From the NCBI GenBank assembly GCA_934167825.1, contig CAKPLY010000003.1, positions 1 to 64,000 on the forward strand: 64,000 nt of DNA, in the 5' to 3' direction. The stretch comes from an uncultured Bacilli bacterium. Its GTDB lineage: Bacteria > Bacillota_I > Bacilli_A > RF39 > UBA660. The notes beneath the pieces are model-generated. The model was given only the letters and a program-made list of their open reading frames with translations, did no database searches and was not told the DNA's origin. This document shows, piece by piece, positions 6,796 through 14,837 of the stretch (positions within the stretch are counted from its first letter, which is position 1; each line of letters opens with the position of its first letter). The translations under genes and the position numbers were made by a program.

Positions 6796-9168
6796 TTAAT
6801 CTCTTAATTTTGCTATATTTGTTTTTTCTACTTCAGTAATTATTTTATTAAATATGTCCATTACTTCTTTTTCTTCAAGGGTTCTTGATGAGTCACTAAA
6901 TGTTAGAGAGTACGCAATACATTTTTCGTCTTCTTTAACATTTTCTCCAGTATAAACATCAAATACTGAAATATCTGTTAGTAATCTTCCTCCAACTTTT
7001 TTGATTATTAATTCTATTTCGGCTGATTTAACATTTTTGTTACTTACAAATGCTACATCTTTTGTAATGCTTGGATAGATAGATGCTTGTTTGTATTTTA
7101 ATGGTTTTATTGGCTTCATTAGTTTGTTTAGCGATATTTCAAATACATATACGTCATCTTTTAGAGTTTTTGGATGAACTTTTCCTATTATTCCTATTGG
7201 TTCTCTATCTAGTTTTACTATTGAAGTTATATATGGATGCATGTTAGGTACTCTATTTGCTTCTTCATATGAATATCTATTTTTTAATCCTAGATAGTCT
7301 AAGATATTTTCTAGAACTCCTTTTATTGAATAGTAATCTATTGTTATTTTTTCTTTTGTGATACTATTATTTATGTAGTTTCCACTCATTAGTACTGTTA
7401 TTAAAGATTCTTCATTATATGATTCATCGTATGTTTTACTTATTTCATATAAGCATATGTCATTTACTTTTCTTTTTTTGTTATAGTTGTATGTGTTAAT
7501 TAATGATGGGATTAGTGTTGTTCTTATTACTGATTTATCCGCACTCATTGGATTTGGTAGAGATATTTGATTTTTGTTACTGTAATTAAACATAGTAGAC
7601 ATTTCTTTACTTACTAGTGTATATGTTTTACATTCGTTTATACCTAGACTTCTTAATCTTTTAGATATTATCTTTCTATATTTAACGTCTCCAACATAGT
7701 TACCTTCTCTTACGGATACTTTTGGTAAAGTTGAAACAAGATTTTGATAACCATATAGTCTTCCTATTTCTTCGGCAATATCATTTACGTTTGGTTCAAT
7801 GTCTAGTCTTCTATTTGGTATTGTTACTTTAAATTTATTATCTTTTAAGGTATAGTCAAACATAAGTCTATCTAGTTCTTTTTCCATTTCATCTTTGCTT
7901 ATTTCTATTCCTAACATTTTATTTACTTCATCAGGTGTAAACTCTACTTCTTTTGGTGTTTTATCTATTTTGTCATACTCTACTATATCACTTAAAACTT
8001 TAGCAGATGCATATTTTTCAAGTAGTTGACACGCTCTTAATAGGGCAAGATGTGTATACTCGTAGTTTAATCCTTTTCCATATCTTATACTTGCTTCACT
8101 TTTTAGATTTAGTTTTTGGGCAGTATTTCTTATACTTACGGAATCAAATATTGCACTTTCGATAAGTATGTTTTTTGTGTTTTCTGTAATTTCTGTGTTT
8201 TCTCCACCCATTACTCCTGCTATACATACTGGTTTTGTACCATTTGTTATTACAATATCATTTTTGTCTAATATTCTTTTTTTGCCATCTAAAGTAATTA
8301 TCTCTTCATTGTCTTTAGCATCCCTTACTAAAATATTATTTCCTAGTGTATCTTTATCAAAAAAATGAAGAGGTTGTCCAAATTCAAGCATTACATAGTT
8401 AGAGATATCTACTACGTTGTTTATTGGTCTTAGTCCCGCAGAGATTAAACGTTTTTTTATGAAGTCTGGACTTTCTTTTATTTCAACATTACTTACCATT
8501 TTTGCTGAGTAGTATGGGCATTTTGGTGTTTCTACTTTTAAGTTTATATTATTTTTTACGCTACTATTTATTTCATTAAATTTTATTTCTGGTAAAGTTA
8601 CTTTTTTATTTAGAATAGACGCTATTTCGTATGCAAATCCTATGTGATAGTAACAGTCATTATTTCTATGTTTATGAACATCCAGTTCGTACAATGTGTC
8701 ATCTAATCCCAGATATTTTAGTGGGTCAGTTCCTACAACAGCATCTCTACCTAGTTCACATATTCCTTTAGCGTATGTTTTATCATTTTTTTCTTCAAGT
8801 CCTAATTCATATAGAGCACACATCATACCGTTTGATTCTACACCACGAATTACTGATGGTTTAATTTCAAAGTCTCCTGGTAAGATTGCCCCTGGAAGTG
8901 ATACTATTACTTTTAAACCCACTCTTACATTTGGAGCACCACAAACTATTTGTGTTGTTTTAGTACCAATGTTTACTTCACATACATGCAAGTGATCACT
9001 ATTAGGATGCACATCACATTTAACTATTTCTCCTATTACTAGTTTGTCTATATGATTAGTTATTACTTTTTCTATATTTATTCCTGATGATGTTACTTTT
9101 ACTGCTAGTTCTTGTAGGTCTTCGTTTTCTAAATCAACATAATCTTTAACCCAGTTTAAACTTATCAT
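6796..9168 (-). CDS. pheT: Phenylalanine-tRNA ligase beta subunit
   Basis: The larger subunit of the (alpha-beta)2 enzyme that charges tRNA-Phe; beta carries editing and tRNA-binding domains. The start was set at MISLNWVKDYV (ATG 9166-9168), the typical family beginning, with AGGAAAG upstream; an ATG 24 bases earlier is less likely. Seen: the N-terminal tRNA-binding domain (VIGEIVKCDVHPNSDHLHVC, about 42-61), B3/4 editing domain (about 200-365), B5 (about 395-470) and the C-terminal FDX-ACB domain (YPSITKDVAFVSNKNVK onward). About 790 residues is normal. It begins one base after the pheS stop and is co-expressed with it under the Phe T-box. Confidence 0.97.
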   Translation of the reverse strand: MISLNWVKDYVDLENEDLQELAVKVTSSGINIEKVITNHIDKLVIGEIVKCDVHPNSDHLHVCEVNIGTKTTQIVCGAPNVRVGLKVIVSLPGAILPGDFEIKPSVIRGVESNGMMCALYELGLEEKNDKTYAKGICELGRDAVVGTDPLKYLGLDDTLYELDVHKHRNNDCYYHIGFAYEIASILNKKVTLPEIKFNEINSSVKNNINLKVETPKCPYYSAKMVSNVEIKESPDFIKKRLISAGLRPINNVVDISNYVMLEFGQPLHFFDKDTLGNNILVRDAKDNEEIITLDGKKRILDKNDIVITNGTKPVCIAGVMGGENTEITENTKNILIESAIFDSVSIRNTAQKLNLKSEASIRYGKGLNYEYTHLALLRACQLLEKYASAKVLSDIVEYDKIDKTPKEVEFTPDEVNKMLGIEISKDEMEKELDRLMFDYTLKDNKFKVTIPNRRLDIEPNVNDIAEEIGRLYGYQNLVSTLPKVSVREGNYVGDVKYRKIISKRLRSLGINECKTYTLVSKEMSTMFNYSNKNQISLPNPMSADKSVIRTTLIPSLINTYNYNKKRKVNDICLYEISKTYDESYNEESLITVLMSGNYINNSITKEKITIDYYSIKGVLENILDYLGLKNRYSYEEANRVPNMHPYITSIVKLDREPIGIIGKVHPKTLKDDVYVFEISLNKLMKPIKPLKYKQASIYPSITKDVAFVSNKNVKSAEIELIIKKVGGRLLTDISVFDVYTGENVKEDEKCIAYSLTFSDSSRTLEEKEVMDIFNKIITEVEKTNIAKLRD

Positions 9169-9169
9169 A

Positions 9170-10222
9170 TTATTCACTTTCCTTTCTATCAAATACTCTT
9201 GTTTCTCTAAGATCAGTATTATAGAATGTTCTTATGTCGTTTATTCCATATTTTAACATTGCTAAACGTTCTGCTCCAAAACCGAAAGCAAATCCGCTCC
9301 AAACTTTAGGGTCATATCCACAATTTCTTAGGACATTTGGATGAACCATTCCTGCGCCTGCTACTGTAATCCATCCTGTATTTTTACATAAACTGCATCC
9401 TTTTCCGTGGCATACGAAACAACTTATATCTGTTTCTACTGATGGTTCGGTGAATTGATAGTAACTTGGTCTAAATCTAGTTACAACATCGTTACCAAAT
9501 AGTTTTTTTGCTATTACATCAAATGTTCCTTTCAAATCTGATAGACTAATATTTTCTTTATCTACTAAAAGTCCCTCTATTTGCATAAATTGATGTGAAT
9601 GAGTTGCATCATCATCATCTCTACGATATGTTTTACCTGGACATATCATTCTAACAGGAGTGTTTCCGTTCCCTTTTAATAATGTTCTTGCTTGAACTGG
9701 AGATGTTTGACTACGAAGTAATATTTCGTTATCTTTTATGTAGAATGTGTCTTGAGCATCTCTTGCAGGATGTCCTTTTGGGATGTTTAATAATTCAAAA
9801 TTATATTTATCTTCTTCAATTTCTGGACCATCTACTACATCATAACCCATAGACATAAATGTTTCTTCTACTTCTTCAACTATGTGTTCTAGAATGTTTG
9901 GTGCTCCTATTGTTAGTTTTGTTGCAGGTAGTGTTAGATCTATTTTTTCACTTTCTAGTTTTTTGTTTAATTGTTCTTCTTCAAGAAAGTTTTGTTTTTC
10001 TTCGTATTTTGTGTTGAATGTATTTCTTAATTCGTTTACTAACATACCATATTCTTTTCTACTTTCTGAATTTATATTTTTCATGTTACTTGATAGTTCT
10101 GTTATTATACCTTTTTTTGAAGTATATTTATTTTTTATTTCTGTTAAATCATTTAGTGTATTTACATTTTCTAGGTCACTAATTATATCTATTTTTATTT
10201 TATTCAAATCATTAGTATTCAT
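9170..10222 (-). CDS. pheS: Phenylalanine-tRNA ligase alpha subunit
   Basis: The catalytic subunit of PheRS, class II. At 350 residues it has the usual size. Residues 1 to about 90 form the coiled-coil arm; the class II core follows. Seen: FRPSYYQFTEPSVE (motif 2 region), a Cys-rich knuckle CFVCHGKGCSLC typical of Firmicute PheS, GAGMVHPNVLRNCGYDP, and motif 3 GFGAERLAMLKYGIND. GAAGGAA precedes the ATG. The gene lies right behind a T-box leader and in front of pheT, the standard arrangement. Confidence 0.97.
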   Translation of the reverse strand: MNTNDLNKIKIDIISDLENVNTLNDLTEIKNKYTSKKGIITELSSNMKNINSESRKEYGMLVNELRNTFNTKYEEKQNFLEEEQLNKKLESEKIDLTLPATKLTIGAPNILEHIVEEVEETFMSMGYDVVDGPEIEEDKYNFELLNIPKGHPARDAQDTFYIKDNEILLRSQTSPVQARTLLKGNGNTPVRMICPGKTYRRDDDDATHSHQFMQIEGLLVDKENISLSDLKGTFDVIAKKLFGNDVVTRFRPSYYQFTEPSVETDISCFVCHGKGCSLCKNTGWITVAGAGMVHPNVLRNCGYDPKVWSGFAFGFGAERLAMLKYGINDIRTFYNTDLRETRVFDRKESE

Positions 10223-10243
10223 AATATTTCCTTCTTTCTATAA

Positions 10244-10430
10244 ATATAAAAAGTGGTACCCAAAGGACGAGCTATACCCGTGGTACCACCTTATTTGCTT
10301 CTTTAATACTCGTAATGTGAGTAAGTCATTAAAACTCAAAAGGCGAATTCATACTTAGACTGCTATTAGTTTACACCAACCACTAATTCTCTATAAGCTT
10401 TCTTTGTTAGTACTACTACTTCTTTGTCAT
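10244..10430 (-). promoter_or_regulatory. T-box leader, tRNA-Phe responsive, for pheST
   Basis: On the minus strand the T-box core AAGGTGGTACCACGGG lies at 10277-10292. GTGGTACC and GGTACCAC (10253-10260 and 10282-10289) form the terminator stem, followed by TTTTT; the T-box half would instead form the antiterminator when uncharged tRNA binds. Stem I (about 10345-10430) contains AGAGAATTAGTGG and a GAATTC segment offering UUC, a Phe codon, as specifier. This gives readthrough of pheST when tRNA-Phe is uncharged. The exact 5' end is not visible; it starts close behind the frr stop codon. Confidence 0.9.
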
Positions 10431-10440
10431 GGTTTTAATA

Positions 10441-10983
10441 TTATATTGTCATTAACTCTTGTTCTTTTTCTTTTAATTTTTCTTCAACTATTTTGTTGTA
10501 TTCGTTTATTAGGTCTTGGACTTTTTCATTACCTTTTTTTTCTTCGTCTTCAGGTAATTTTAGATTTTTTATATGTGTATTTGCTTCTTGTCTTATGTTT
10601 CTTAATCCTATCTTTGCTTCTTCAGCCATTTGTCGAACTTGTTTTACGAATTCATGTCTTCTATCTTCGGTAAGTGGTGGTATTACGATAAAAATACATT
10701 CACCATTGTTATTTGGAGTTACTCCAATGTTTGCCTCAAAAATAGCTTTTTCTATGCCTCCTAGAATTCCTCTGTCAAATGGTTTAATCATAAGTTGTCT
10801 TGCTTCAGGAACTGATATGTTTGCTAAACTTTTTATTGGTGTTGGTACTCCATAATACTCTACCATTACTTTATCTAACATATTTGGGTTTGCTCTTCCT
10901 GCTCTTACGTTAGTAAATCTTTGCTCTAAGTTTGTTATTGTACTTTTCATTTTGCTTTCTGTATTTTTTATTTCTGTTTCCAT
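10441..10983 (-). CDS. frr: Ribosome recycling factor
   Basis: RRF, with EF-G, splits the post-termination ribosome. The start was moved to the ATG at 10981-10983 because AAAAGGAGAG lies just upstream; the result is 180 residues against about 185 for the family. Seen: RFTNVRAGRANPNMLDKVMV, YYGVPTPIKSLANISVPEAR, PFDRGILGGIEKAI, NIGVTPNNNGECIFIVIPPL and TEDRRHEFVKQVRQMAEEAK, all strongly conserved in RRF. It is usually next to pyrH, which is not here; the gene stands alone upstream of the Phe T-box. Confidence 0.97.
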   Translation of the reverse strand: METEIKNTESKMKSTITNLEQRFTNVRAGRANPNMLDKVMVEYYGVPTPIKSLANISVPEARQLMIKPFDRGILGGIEKAIFEANIGVTPNNNGECIFIVIPPLTEDRRHEFVKQVRQMAEEAKIGLRNIRQEANTHIKNLKLPEDEEKKGNEKVQDLINEYNKIVEEKLKEKEQELMTI

Positions 10984-11195
10984 AAACTCTCCTTTTTCAT
11001 ACATATATATTGTAACATATTTTAAGAAAAAAGCAATTATTTTATTTATATTTATGTTATTTTTCAATTGGATTTTCTCTATTATAATTAGATTTTTGTT
11101 ATTTCTTGAAATATATATTATTTTTTCATTTAGGTTTTGATTTGTTATGATACCATTAGATAGAACTGTTTTTTTTGATTTTATATTTTTGATAG

Positions 11196-11507
11196 TTATA
11201 CACTACAATCTAATTTAAGAACTTTTGAATTTTTTTGGTGTAATTTAATTAAAGCATGTTCTAAATCTATAGTTTCATCTTTAATTGCTATTATTAGAAA
11301 TATTATTCCACTTATTAGAATTAATATTAATGCAACACTTGCTAGTTTTGTTATATCTCGTTTCTTTTGAGATTCATTTATATTTATACTATTTACTTTG
11401 TCTACGCTACCTTTTGCAAAATAGTAATATATGACTACAAGAATTGAAAAAATTATTATTATAAGTGTTTGGTATTCATTTTTACTTTGAATATTATTAT
11501 TTAACAA
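11196..11507 (-). CDS. Small membrane protein, possibly the downstream part of a frameshifted gene
   Basis: The frame gives up to 103 residues with two membrane spans (about 14-32, TLIIIIFSILVVIYYYFA, and about 54-74, LASVALILILISGIIFLII) and a charged tail with HALIKLHQKNSKVLK. It lacks an ATG: the first usable codon is a TTG at 11505-11507 without a ribosome site. Just upstream, in another frame, lies a 29-codon ATG frame (11501-11590) with another hydrophobic stretch. One extra A in the seven-A run at 11512-11518 would join the two into one three-span protein. I cannot tell slippage from decay. Function unknown. Confidence 0.4.
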   Translation of the reverse strand: MLNNNIQSKNEYQTLIIIIFSILVVIYYYFAKGSVDKVNSININESQKKRDITKLASVALILILISGIIFLIIAIKDETIDLEHALIKLHQKNSKVLKLDCSV

Positions 11508-11590
11508 ATAGTTTTTTTCTTTGTGTTAGAACAATAACTTAACGCTATGATTATTAGATAAATTATCCAAATATTGATTTCTTTTTCCAT
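11501..11590 (-). CDS. Short hydrophobic frame upstream of the small membrane protein
   Basis: Twenty-nine codons beginning MEKEINIWIIYLIIIALSYC and ending just past a seven-A run. The hydrophobic stretch (about residues 6-19) looks like the first membrane span of the downstream frame. There is no good Shine-Dalgarno site. It is probably the N-terminal piece of the gene at 11196-11507, separated by a one-base change. The remaining sequence up to 11763 is AT-rich; it includes another short ATG frame (26 codons, Asn and Ile rich) that I do not consider a gene. Confidence 0.3.
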   Translation of the reverse strand: MEKEINIWIIYLIIIALSYCSNTKKKTIC

Positions 11591-11763
11591 ATTGTTTAGG
11601 TTGTCTTGTTTAGTGTTATTGGAATGTTAATATTTATATTATTTGGATTTTCTATATTATATATGTTTGTATTCATACTATATATTATGTGTTTTTTTTG
11701 ATACATTAGTATATTTAGCTTTTTTTAATTTTATATATTCATGTAACTAGTTATTTATATTTT

Positions 11764-11806
11764 TTTAAAATAAAACTGCTCTCGAACTAGTAGTTGAAAG
11801 CAGTTT
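11764..11806 (-). terminator. Terminator after tRNA-Leu(CAA)
   Basis: AAACTGCT (11773-11780) pairs with AGCAGTTT (11799-11806), with an inner AACTA/TAGTT stem. Read on the minus strand it is followed by TATTTTA after the stem T's, so it terminates the tRNA-Leu transcript; the plus side also carries CTTTTTC. Confidence 0.7.
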
Positions 11807-11839
11807 CGCTTTTTCTTGAAAAGACGCCCTTAATTAATA

Positions 11840-11926
11840 TGGTGCTTGTGGTGGGACTCGAACCCACACATTATTGCTAACACTGGATTTTGAGTCCAGC
11901 GCGTCTACCAATTCCGCCACACAAGC
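11840..11926 (-). tRNA. tRNA-Leu (anticodon CAA)
   Basis: An 87-base class II tRNA including an encoded CCA end. The acceptor GCTTGTG pairs with CACAAGC, with discriminator A. The anticodon stem CTGGA/TCCAG encloses the loop CTCAAAA, giving CAA, which reads UUG. A long variable arm and the T-arm GTGGG/CCCAC with GGTTCGAGT are present. Confidence 0.97.
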
Positions 11927-12023
11927 AGTAACAGTATTAATTATATCATATTTTTCATATTATTCAATATATAGGTAAAAATTTTTATATAATTTTTGAT
12001 ATAAATTTAATATTGCTTTGTTG

Positions 12024-12467
12024 TTATTTTATGTCATATCCTAATTTTTCTAATTCTAATAATGCTATTTTGGATAACATATTTTTTGTTAATTTATCAA
12101 TTTCATAAAAATTTGCTCCTTGTGAGTCATCATTTATGTCTGTAATTTCAATATTTTTTTTCACTTCGCCATTGTAAGAATTAATCTTATAAAATATACC
12201 AACATGATGTGTTATTATCTTATCATTATAGTATATCCATTCTACTAAAACTGATGAAGAATCATATAAAGTGTAATCTATTACATCTAATCCTGTTTCC
12301 TCTTTTATTTCCCTTTCCAAAGTGCATGTTGGTGTTTCTCCAAATTCTATTGTTCCTCCTGGCAAATCTAATTTTCCATCATATGGACCAGTCTTCTTTT
12401 TTACTAATAGAATTTTATTGTCTTCTATTAATAAACCATATACCCCTAAATGCTTATTTTCTTTCAT
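12024..12467 (-). CDS. Nudix hydrolase
   Basis: A 147-residue member of the Nudix family, which cleaves nucleoside-diphosphate-linked substrates. The Nudix box G-x(5)-E-x(7)-R-E-x-x-E-E-x-G is complete as GGTIEFGETP, then REIKEETGLDV (about residues 38-62). GVYGLLIEDNKILLVKK and YDGKLDLPGG flank it, typical of the MutT-like group. A ribosome site AGGGAGG precedes ATG. It begins 11 bases after the stop of the endonuclease-like gene upstream, so the two are probably co-transcribed. The substrate cannot be read from sequence. Both genes sit between tRNA genes, a usual place for acquired DNA. Confidence 0.9.
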   Translation of the reverse strand: MKENKHLGVYGLLIEDNKILLVKKKTGPYDGKLDLPGGTIEFGETPTCTLEREIKEETGLDVIDYTLYDSSSVLVEWIYYNDKIITHHVGIFYKINSYNGEVKKNIEITDINDDSQGANFYEIDKLTKNMLSKIALLELEKLGYDIK

Positions 12468-12478
12468 TTTTACCTCCC

Positions 12479-13231
12479 TTATCCCAAATCAATTGTTTTG
12501 ATATTATCAAATAAATCTGTTATATTATCTTTTGGCAGTTGAAATAGTAGGTTCTTATTTCGCTGTCTTCCTTCTTCTTCACCACTTCTTGATACTCTAC
12601 CTATAATGGATATCTTTATTATATTCTTTTCTAACAACTCTAAAAATTTATCAAAAGATTGTGGTTTGTAAAAACTTATTTTATAATATCTATAATTAAA
12701 TTGATTATCTATCTTCTTTTTACTTGCGTAGACTAATGCCAAATTTGATAGTTTTGTTTCAAGACGTGATTTTATGTTCGCTAAGTCTACATATGAAACA
12801 TCTTCTATTAAATTGTGTTCTTTATCATAAACATTTAGAATTAATTTTTCTTGTTCTCTATTTACTTTAATTTCAAAATAATATTTATTGTTAACAAGCG
12901 TTTTCTCATTTACTTTTATTGATGACATCAATATCTTTTTATCTTTATATTTTACATCTGCAGTACCATACTTTTCTACTAATCTATTCATTTCATAAAA
13001 TGATGGGCCATCAAATGATTTTGTAAATAATGATATAGGATACCTACTAAATCTTGTGGTGCATTTTATTTCTATACCATAATAATCTGGAAAAAACATG
13101 CTGTCTGGATTTTTATTAATTAATTTTTCAAAGGTTAATCCTACCCCGTTACTATAATTATTTACTGATGGTATCCATCTTTGTTTTGCAATTTCTTTGA
13201 ATTTATCTATTAATTCTTCAATACTATTCAT
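12479..13231 (-). CDS. MvaI/BcnI-family restriction endonuclease-like protein
   Basis: A 250-residue protein with the layout of MvaI/BcnI-type endonucleases. Near the N-terminus are QRWIPSVNNYSNGVGLTFEK (the G-x-G-x-T-x-E segment) and DYYGIEIKCT, giving a Glu, then D-x(5)-E-x-K, of a PD-(D/E)XK active site at about residues 34-58. Later segments (PISLFTKSFDGPSFYEMN, RYYKISFYKPQSFDKFLELL) also fit the family. MvaI and BcnI cut DNA as monomers. No DNA methyltransferase lies beside it, so it is either solitary, an inactive remnant, or used in defence or repair with the adjacent Nudix gene. The ribosome site AGGGGGG is good. Confidence 0.8.
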   Translation of the reverse strand: MNSIEELIDKFKEIAKQRWIPSVNNYSNGVGLTFEKLINKNPDSMFFPDYYGIEIKCTTRFSRYPISLFTKSFDGPSFYEMNRLVEKYGTADVKYKDKKILMSSIKVNEKTLVNNKYYFEIKVNREQEKLILNVYDKEHNLIEDVSYVDLANIKSRLETKLSNLALVYASKKKIDNQFNYRYYKISFYKPQSFDKFLELLEKNIIKISIIGRVSRSGEEEGRQRNKNLLFQLPKDNITDLFDNIKTIDLG

Positions 13232-13377
13232 ATATTCCCCCCTTAGTTTAAATTTTTATTTTTTTCAAATTATATTACCTTTATCAAATAAATATGGACC
13301 CTTATTATTTTAAAAAATTTTTTATTATTAACCGATGCGGTCGTTTTATTTTACCTTTGTAGTTTATATTTTTTTCC

Positions 13378-13397
13378 AGGTACATTTAGGTACATTT
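13378..13397. repeat. Tandem repeat of a 10-base unit
   Basis: AGGTACATTT occurs twice back to back, between the start of the endonuclease-like gene and the tRNA terminator. The rest of the stretch 13232-13411 is AT-rich and holds no coding frame that I can support. Confidence 0.6.
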
Positions 13398-13411
13398 TTA
13401 TACACCATTTT

Positions 13412-13442
13412 ATAATATAAAAACCCTTGAATTTCAAGGGTT
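13412..13442 (-). terminator. Terminator of the tRNA-CAU/tRNA-Leu(UAG) transcript
   Basis: AACCCTTGA (13422-13430) pairs perfectly with TCAAGGGTT (13434-13442) around a three-base loop. Read on the minus strand it is followed by TTTATATTATA. It lies 10 bases past the CCA end of tRNA-Leu(UAG). Confidence 0.85.
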
Positions 13443-13452
13443 AATTAACAAT

Positions 13453-13536
13453 TGGTGCGGGTGAAGGGACTTGAACCCCCACGGATATACCACTAGATCC
13501 TAAGTCTAGCGCGTCTGCCAATTCCGCCACACCCGC
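13453..13536 (-). tRNA. tRNA-Leu (anticodon UAG)
   Basis: An 84-base class II tRNA with encoded CCA. The acceptor GCGGGTG pairs with CACCCGC, discriminator A. The anticodon stem CTAGA/TCTAG encloses CTTAGGA, giving anticodon TAG, which reads CUA and related Leu codons. It is 8 bases downstream of the CAU tRNA in the same transcript. Confidence 0.97.
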
Positions 13537-13544
13537 ATATAAAA

Positions 13545-13621
13545 TGGTGGACCCTGTAGGACTCGAACCTACGACCGCTCGGTTATGAGCCGAAAGCTCT
13601 AACCAACTGAGCTAAGGGTCC
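13545..13621 (-). tRNA. tRNA with CAU anticodon (Ile2 or elongator Met)
   Basis: A 77-base tRNA with encoded CCA. The acceptor GGACCCT pairs with AGGGTCC. The anticodon stem TTCGG/CCGAG encloses CTCATAA, giving CAU. A paired G1-C72 and the lack of three G-C pairs at the base of the anticodon stem exclude the initiator. The body (GGACCCTTAGCTCAGTTGGT and GGTCGTAGGTTCGAGTCC) resembles the Firmicute tRNA-Ile(CAU) that TilS converts to lysidine, but elongator Met is possible. Confidence 0.9.
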
Positions 13622-13689
13622 ATATTATCTGCTTGCTTAATAATAATATCATATTTTTTATTACTTATCAATACTTTTTTTGAAAAAAT

Positions 13690-14787
13690 TTAAAAATTTT
13701 TCATATTATGTGCTAGATAATACGCCGCTTTATACTCTTTTGTATGTTTTATAATATCATAAATCTTATTAATACTATTGTTTGTTATAGCATGATATAT
13801 AAATATTACCTTTTCTTTATTGCTTAATATGTCCTTGAACTTCATTTCTTTGTCATACATTTCTTTATCTATTTTTTTCTTTAATATTTCATTAAAGTTA
13901 CTTATTTTATATATTTTTGAATCATCTATCAAAAATATAGTTCCCAAATATTCTAATGTATTTAAGTATATTGTTTTAGAATAAAACACTTCGTTTTTTC
14001 TATAGTAATTATCGATGTTTTTGAACGTGTATCTTTTACCAAATAATTTTTTCATAACTTTCATTGTGTCATTATATCCATAACGTATACTTTTCTCTGC
14101 TACTTTTCCATCAAAAACAAGTGCTTGTCCTATATCATTGTTTGGTTTTATATATATTATTTTTTTACTTCTTTTAGGTTTGTACATCTTATTTGTAGTG
14201 CTTATATTGACTATTATATAATCGGTGGCCCCTAATTTAGTTGCCAAATCAATTGGCATTGTTTTTCTAAATCCTCCATCAATATACCTATTGTTATCTA
14301 TTTCCTTCAATTTAAAAACAGGATATACTGTTGAAGATGCAATTAAATAATCTATAAATTTTTCTTGTGGAATTTCTTTTTTTGATAGTTCTACTAACTT
14401 TAATTTTGGATATTCTACTGTTGCAAGACCATAATCTATTTTTGAGTTATAAACCTTTTCAACATCAATGTATTTTTCTAAGTTTTCTTTTAATTTACTC
14501 GGTTCCAACCCTCCATCTTTTACTTTTTCTAAATAATTCTTTATAAGTTCTATTTCGTTTGAATACTCTATTCTATCCTCGAATACCATATTTATATTAA
14601 GATTTTTCCATAATCTTATTGCAACATCTATATCTCCTTGAGTGTAAAGTGCACCATTTATTGAACCAATTGATGTACCAGTCACTATATCACACTTTAT
14701 ATTTAATTCTTTTAGTGCTTTCCATACTCCAACTTCATAAGCACCTTTTGCTCCTCCTCCTGAAAAAATCAACGCTCTTTTCATCAT
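13690..14787 (-). CDS. Patatin-like phospholipase
   Basis: A 365-residue hydrolase of the patatin/RssA/NTE group, which deacylates lipids with a Ser-Asp dyad. Seen: the oxyanion loop FSGGGAKGAYEVG (about 8-20), the nucleophile elbow GTSIGSINGAL (about 37-47) with Ser in G-T-S-I-G, and the Asp motif DGGFRKTMPIDLA (about 171-183). The core ends near residue 215; residues about 230-365 are a Lys-rich helical extension. There is no signal peptide, so it is expected in the cytosol. GGAGTTGGT precedes the double ATG. It is the last gene after rsmE in this direction. The natural lipid is unknown. Confidence 0.93.
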   Translation of the reverse strand: MMKRALIFSGGGAKGAYEVGVWKALKELNIKCDIVTGTSIGSINGALYTQGDIDVAIRLWKNLNINMVFEDRIEYSNEIELIKNYLEKVKDGGLEPSKLKENLEKYIDVEKVYNSKIDYGLATVEYPKLKLVELSKKEIPQEKFIDYLIASSTVYPVFKLKEIDNNRYIDGGFRKTMPIDLATKLGATDYIIVNISTTNKMYKPKRSKKIIYIKPNNDIGQALVFDGKVAEKSIRYGYNDTMKVMKKLFGKRYTFKNIDNYYRKNEVFYSKTIYLNTLEYLGTIFLIDDSKIYKISNFNEILKKKIDKEMYDKEMKFKDILSNKEKVIFIYHAITNNSINKIYDIIKHTKEYKAAYYLAHNMKNF

Positions 14788-14837
14788 ACCAACTCCATTT
14801 TTATACTTTAATAATTCTATTTTATTATTTCAATTAC

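Noticed and set aside
9882..10358. A 158-codon plus-strand frame opposite pheS and into the T-box
   Set aside because: It is the complement of pheS and the leader; composition is Phe/Ser rich with no ribosome site.
11591..11700. A 26-codon Asn/Ile-rich frame upstream of the small membrane gene
   Set aside because: It has no ribosome site and its composition is what AT-rich DNA gives by chance.
11840..13536. Shared sequence of the two tRNA-Leu genes as attachment-site repeats
   Set aside because: The shared words are conserved tRNA-Leu D-arm and stem sequence, and no integrase gene is present.
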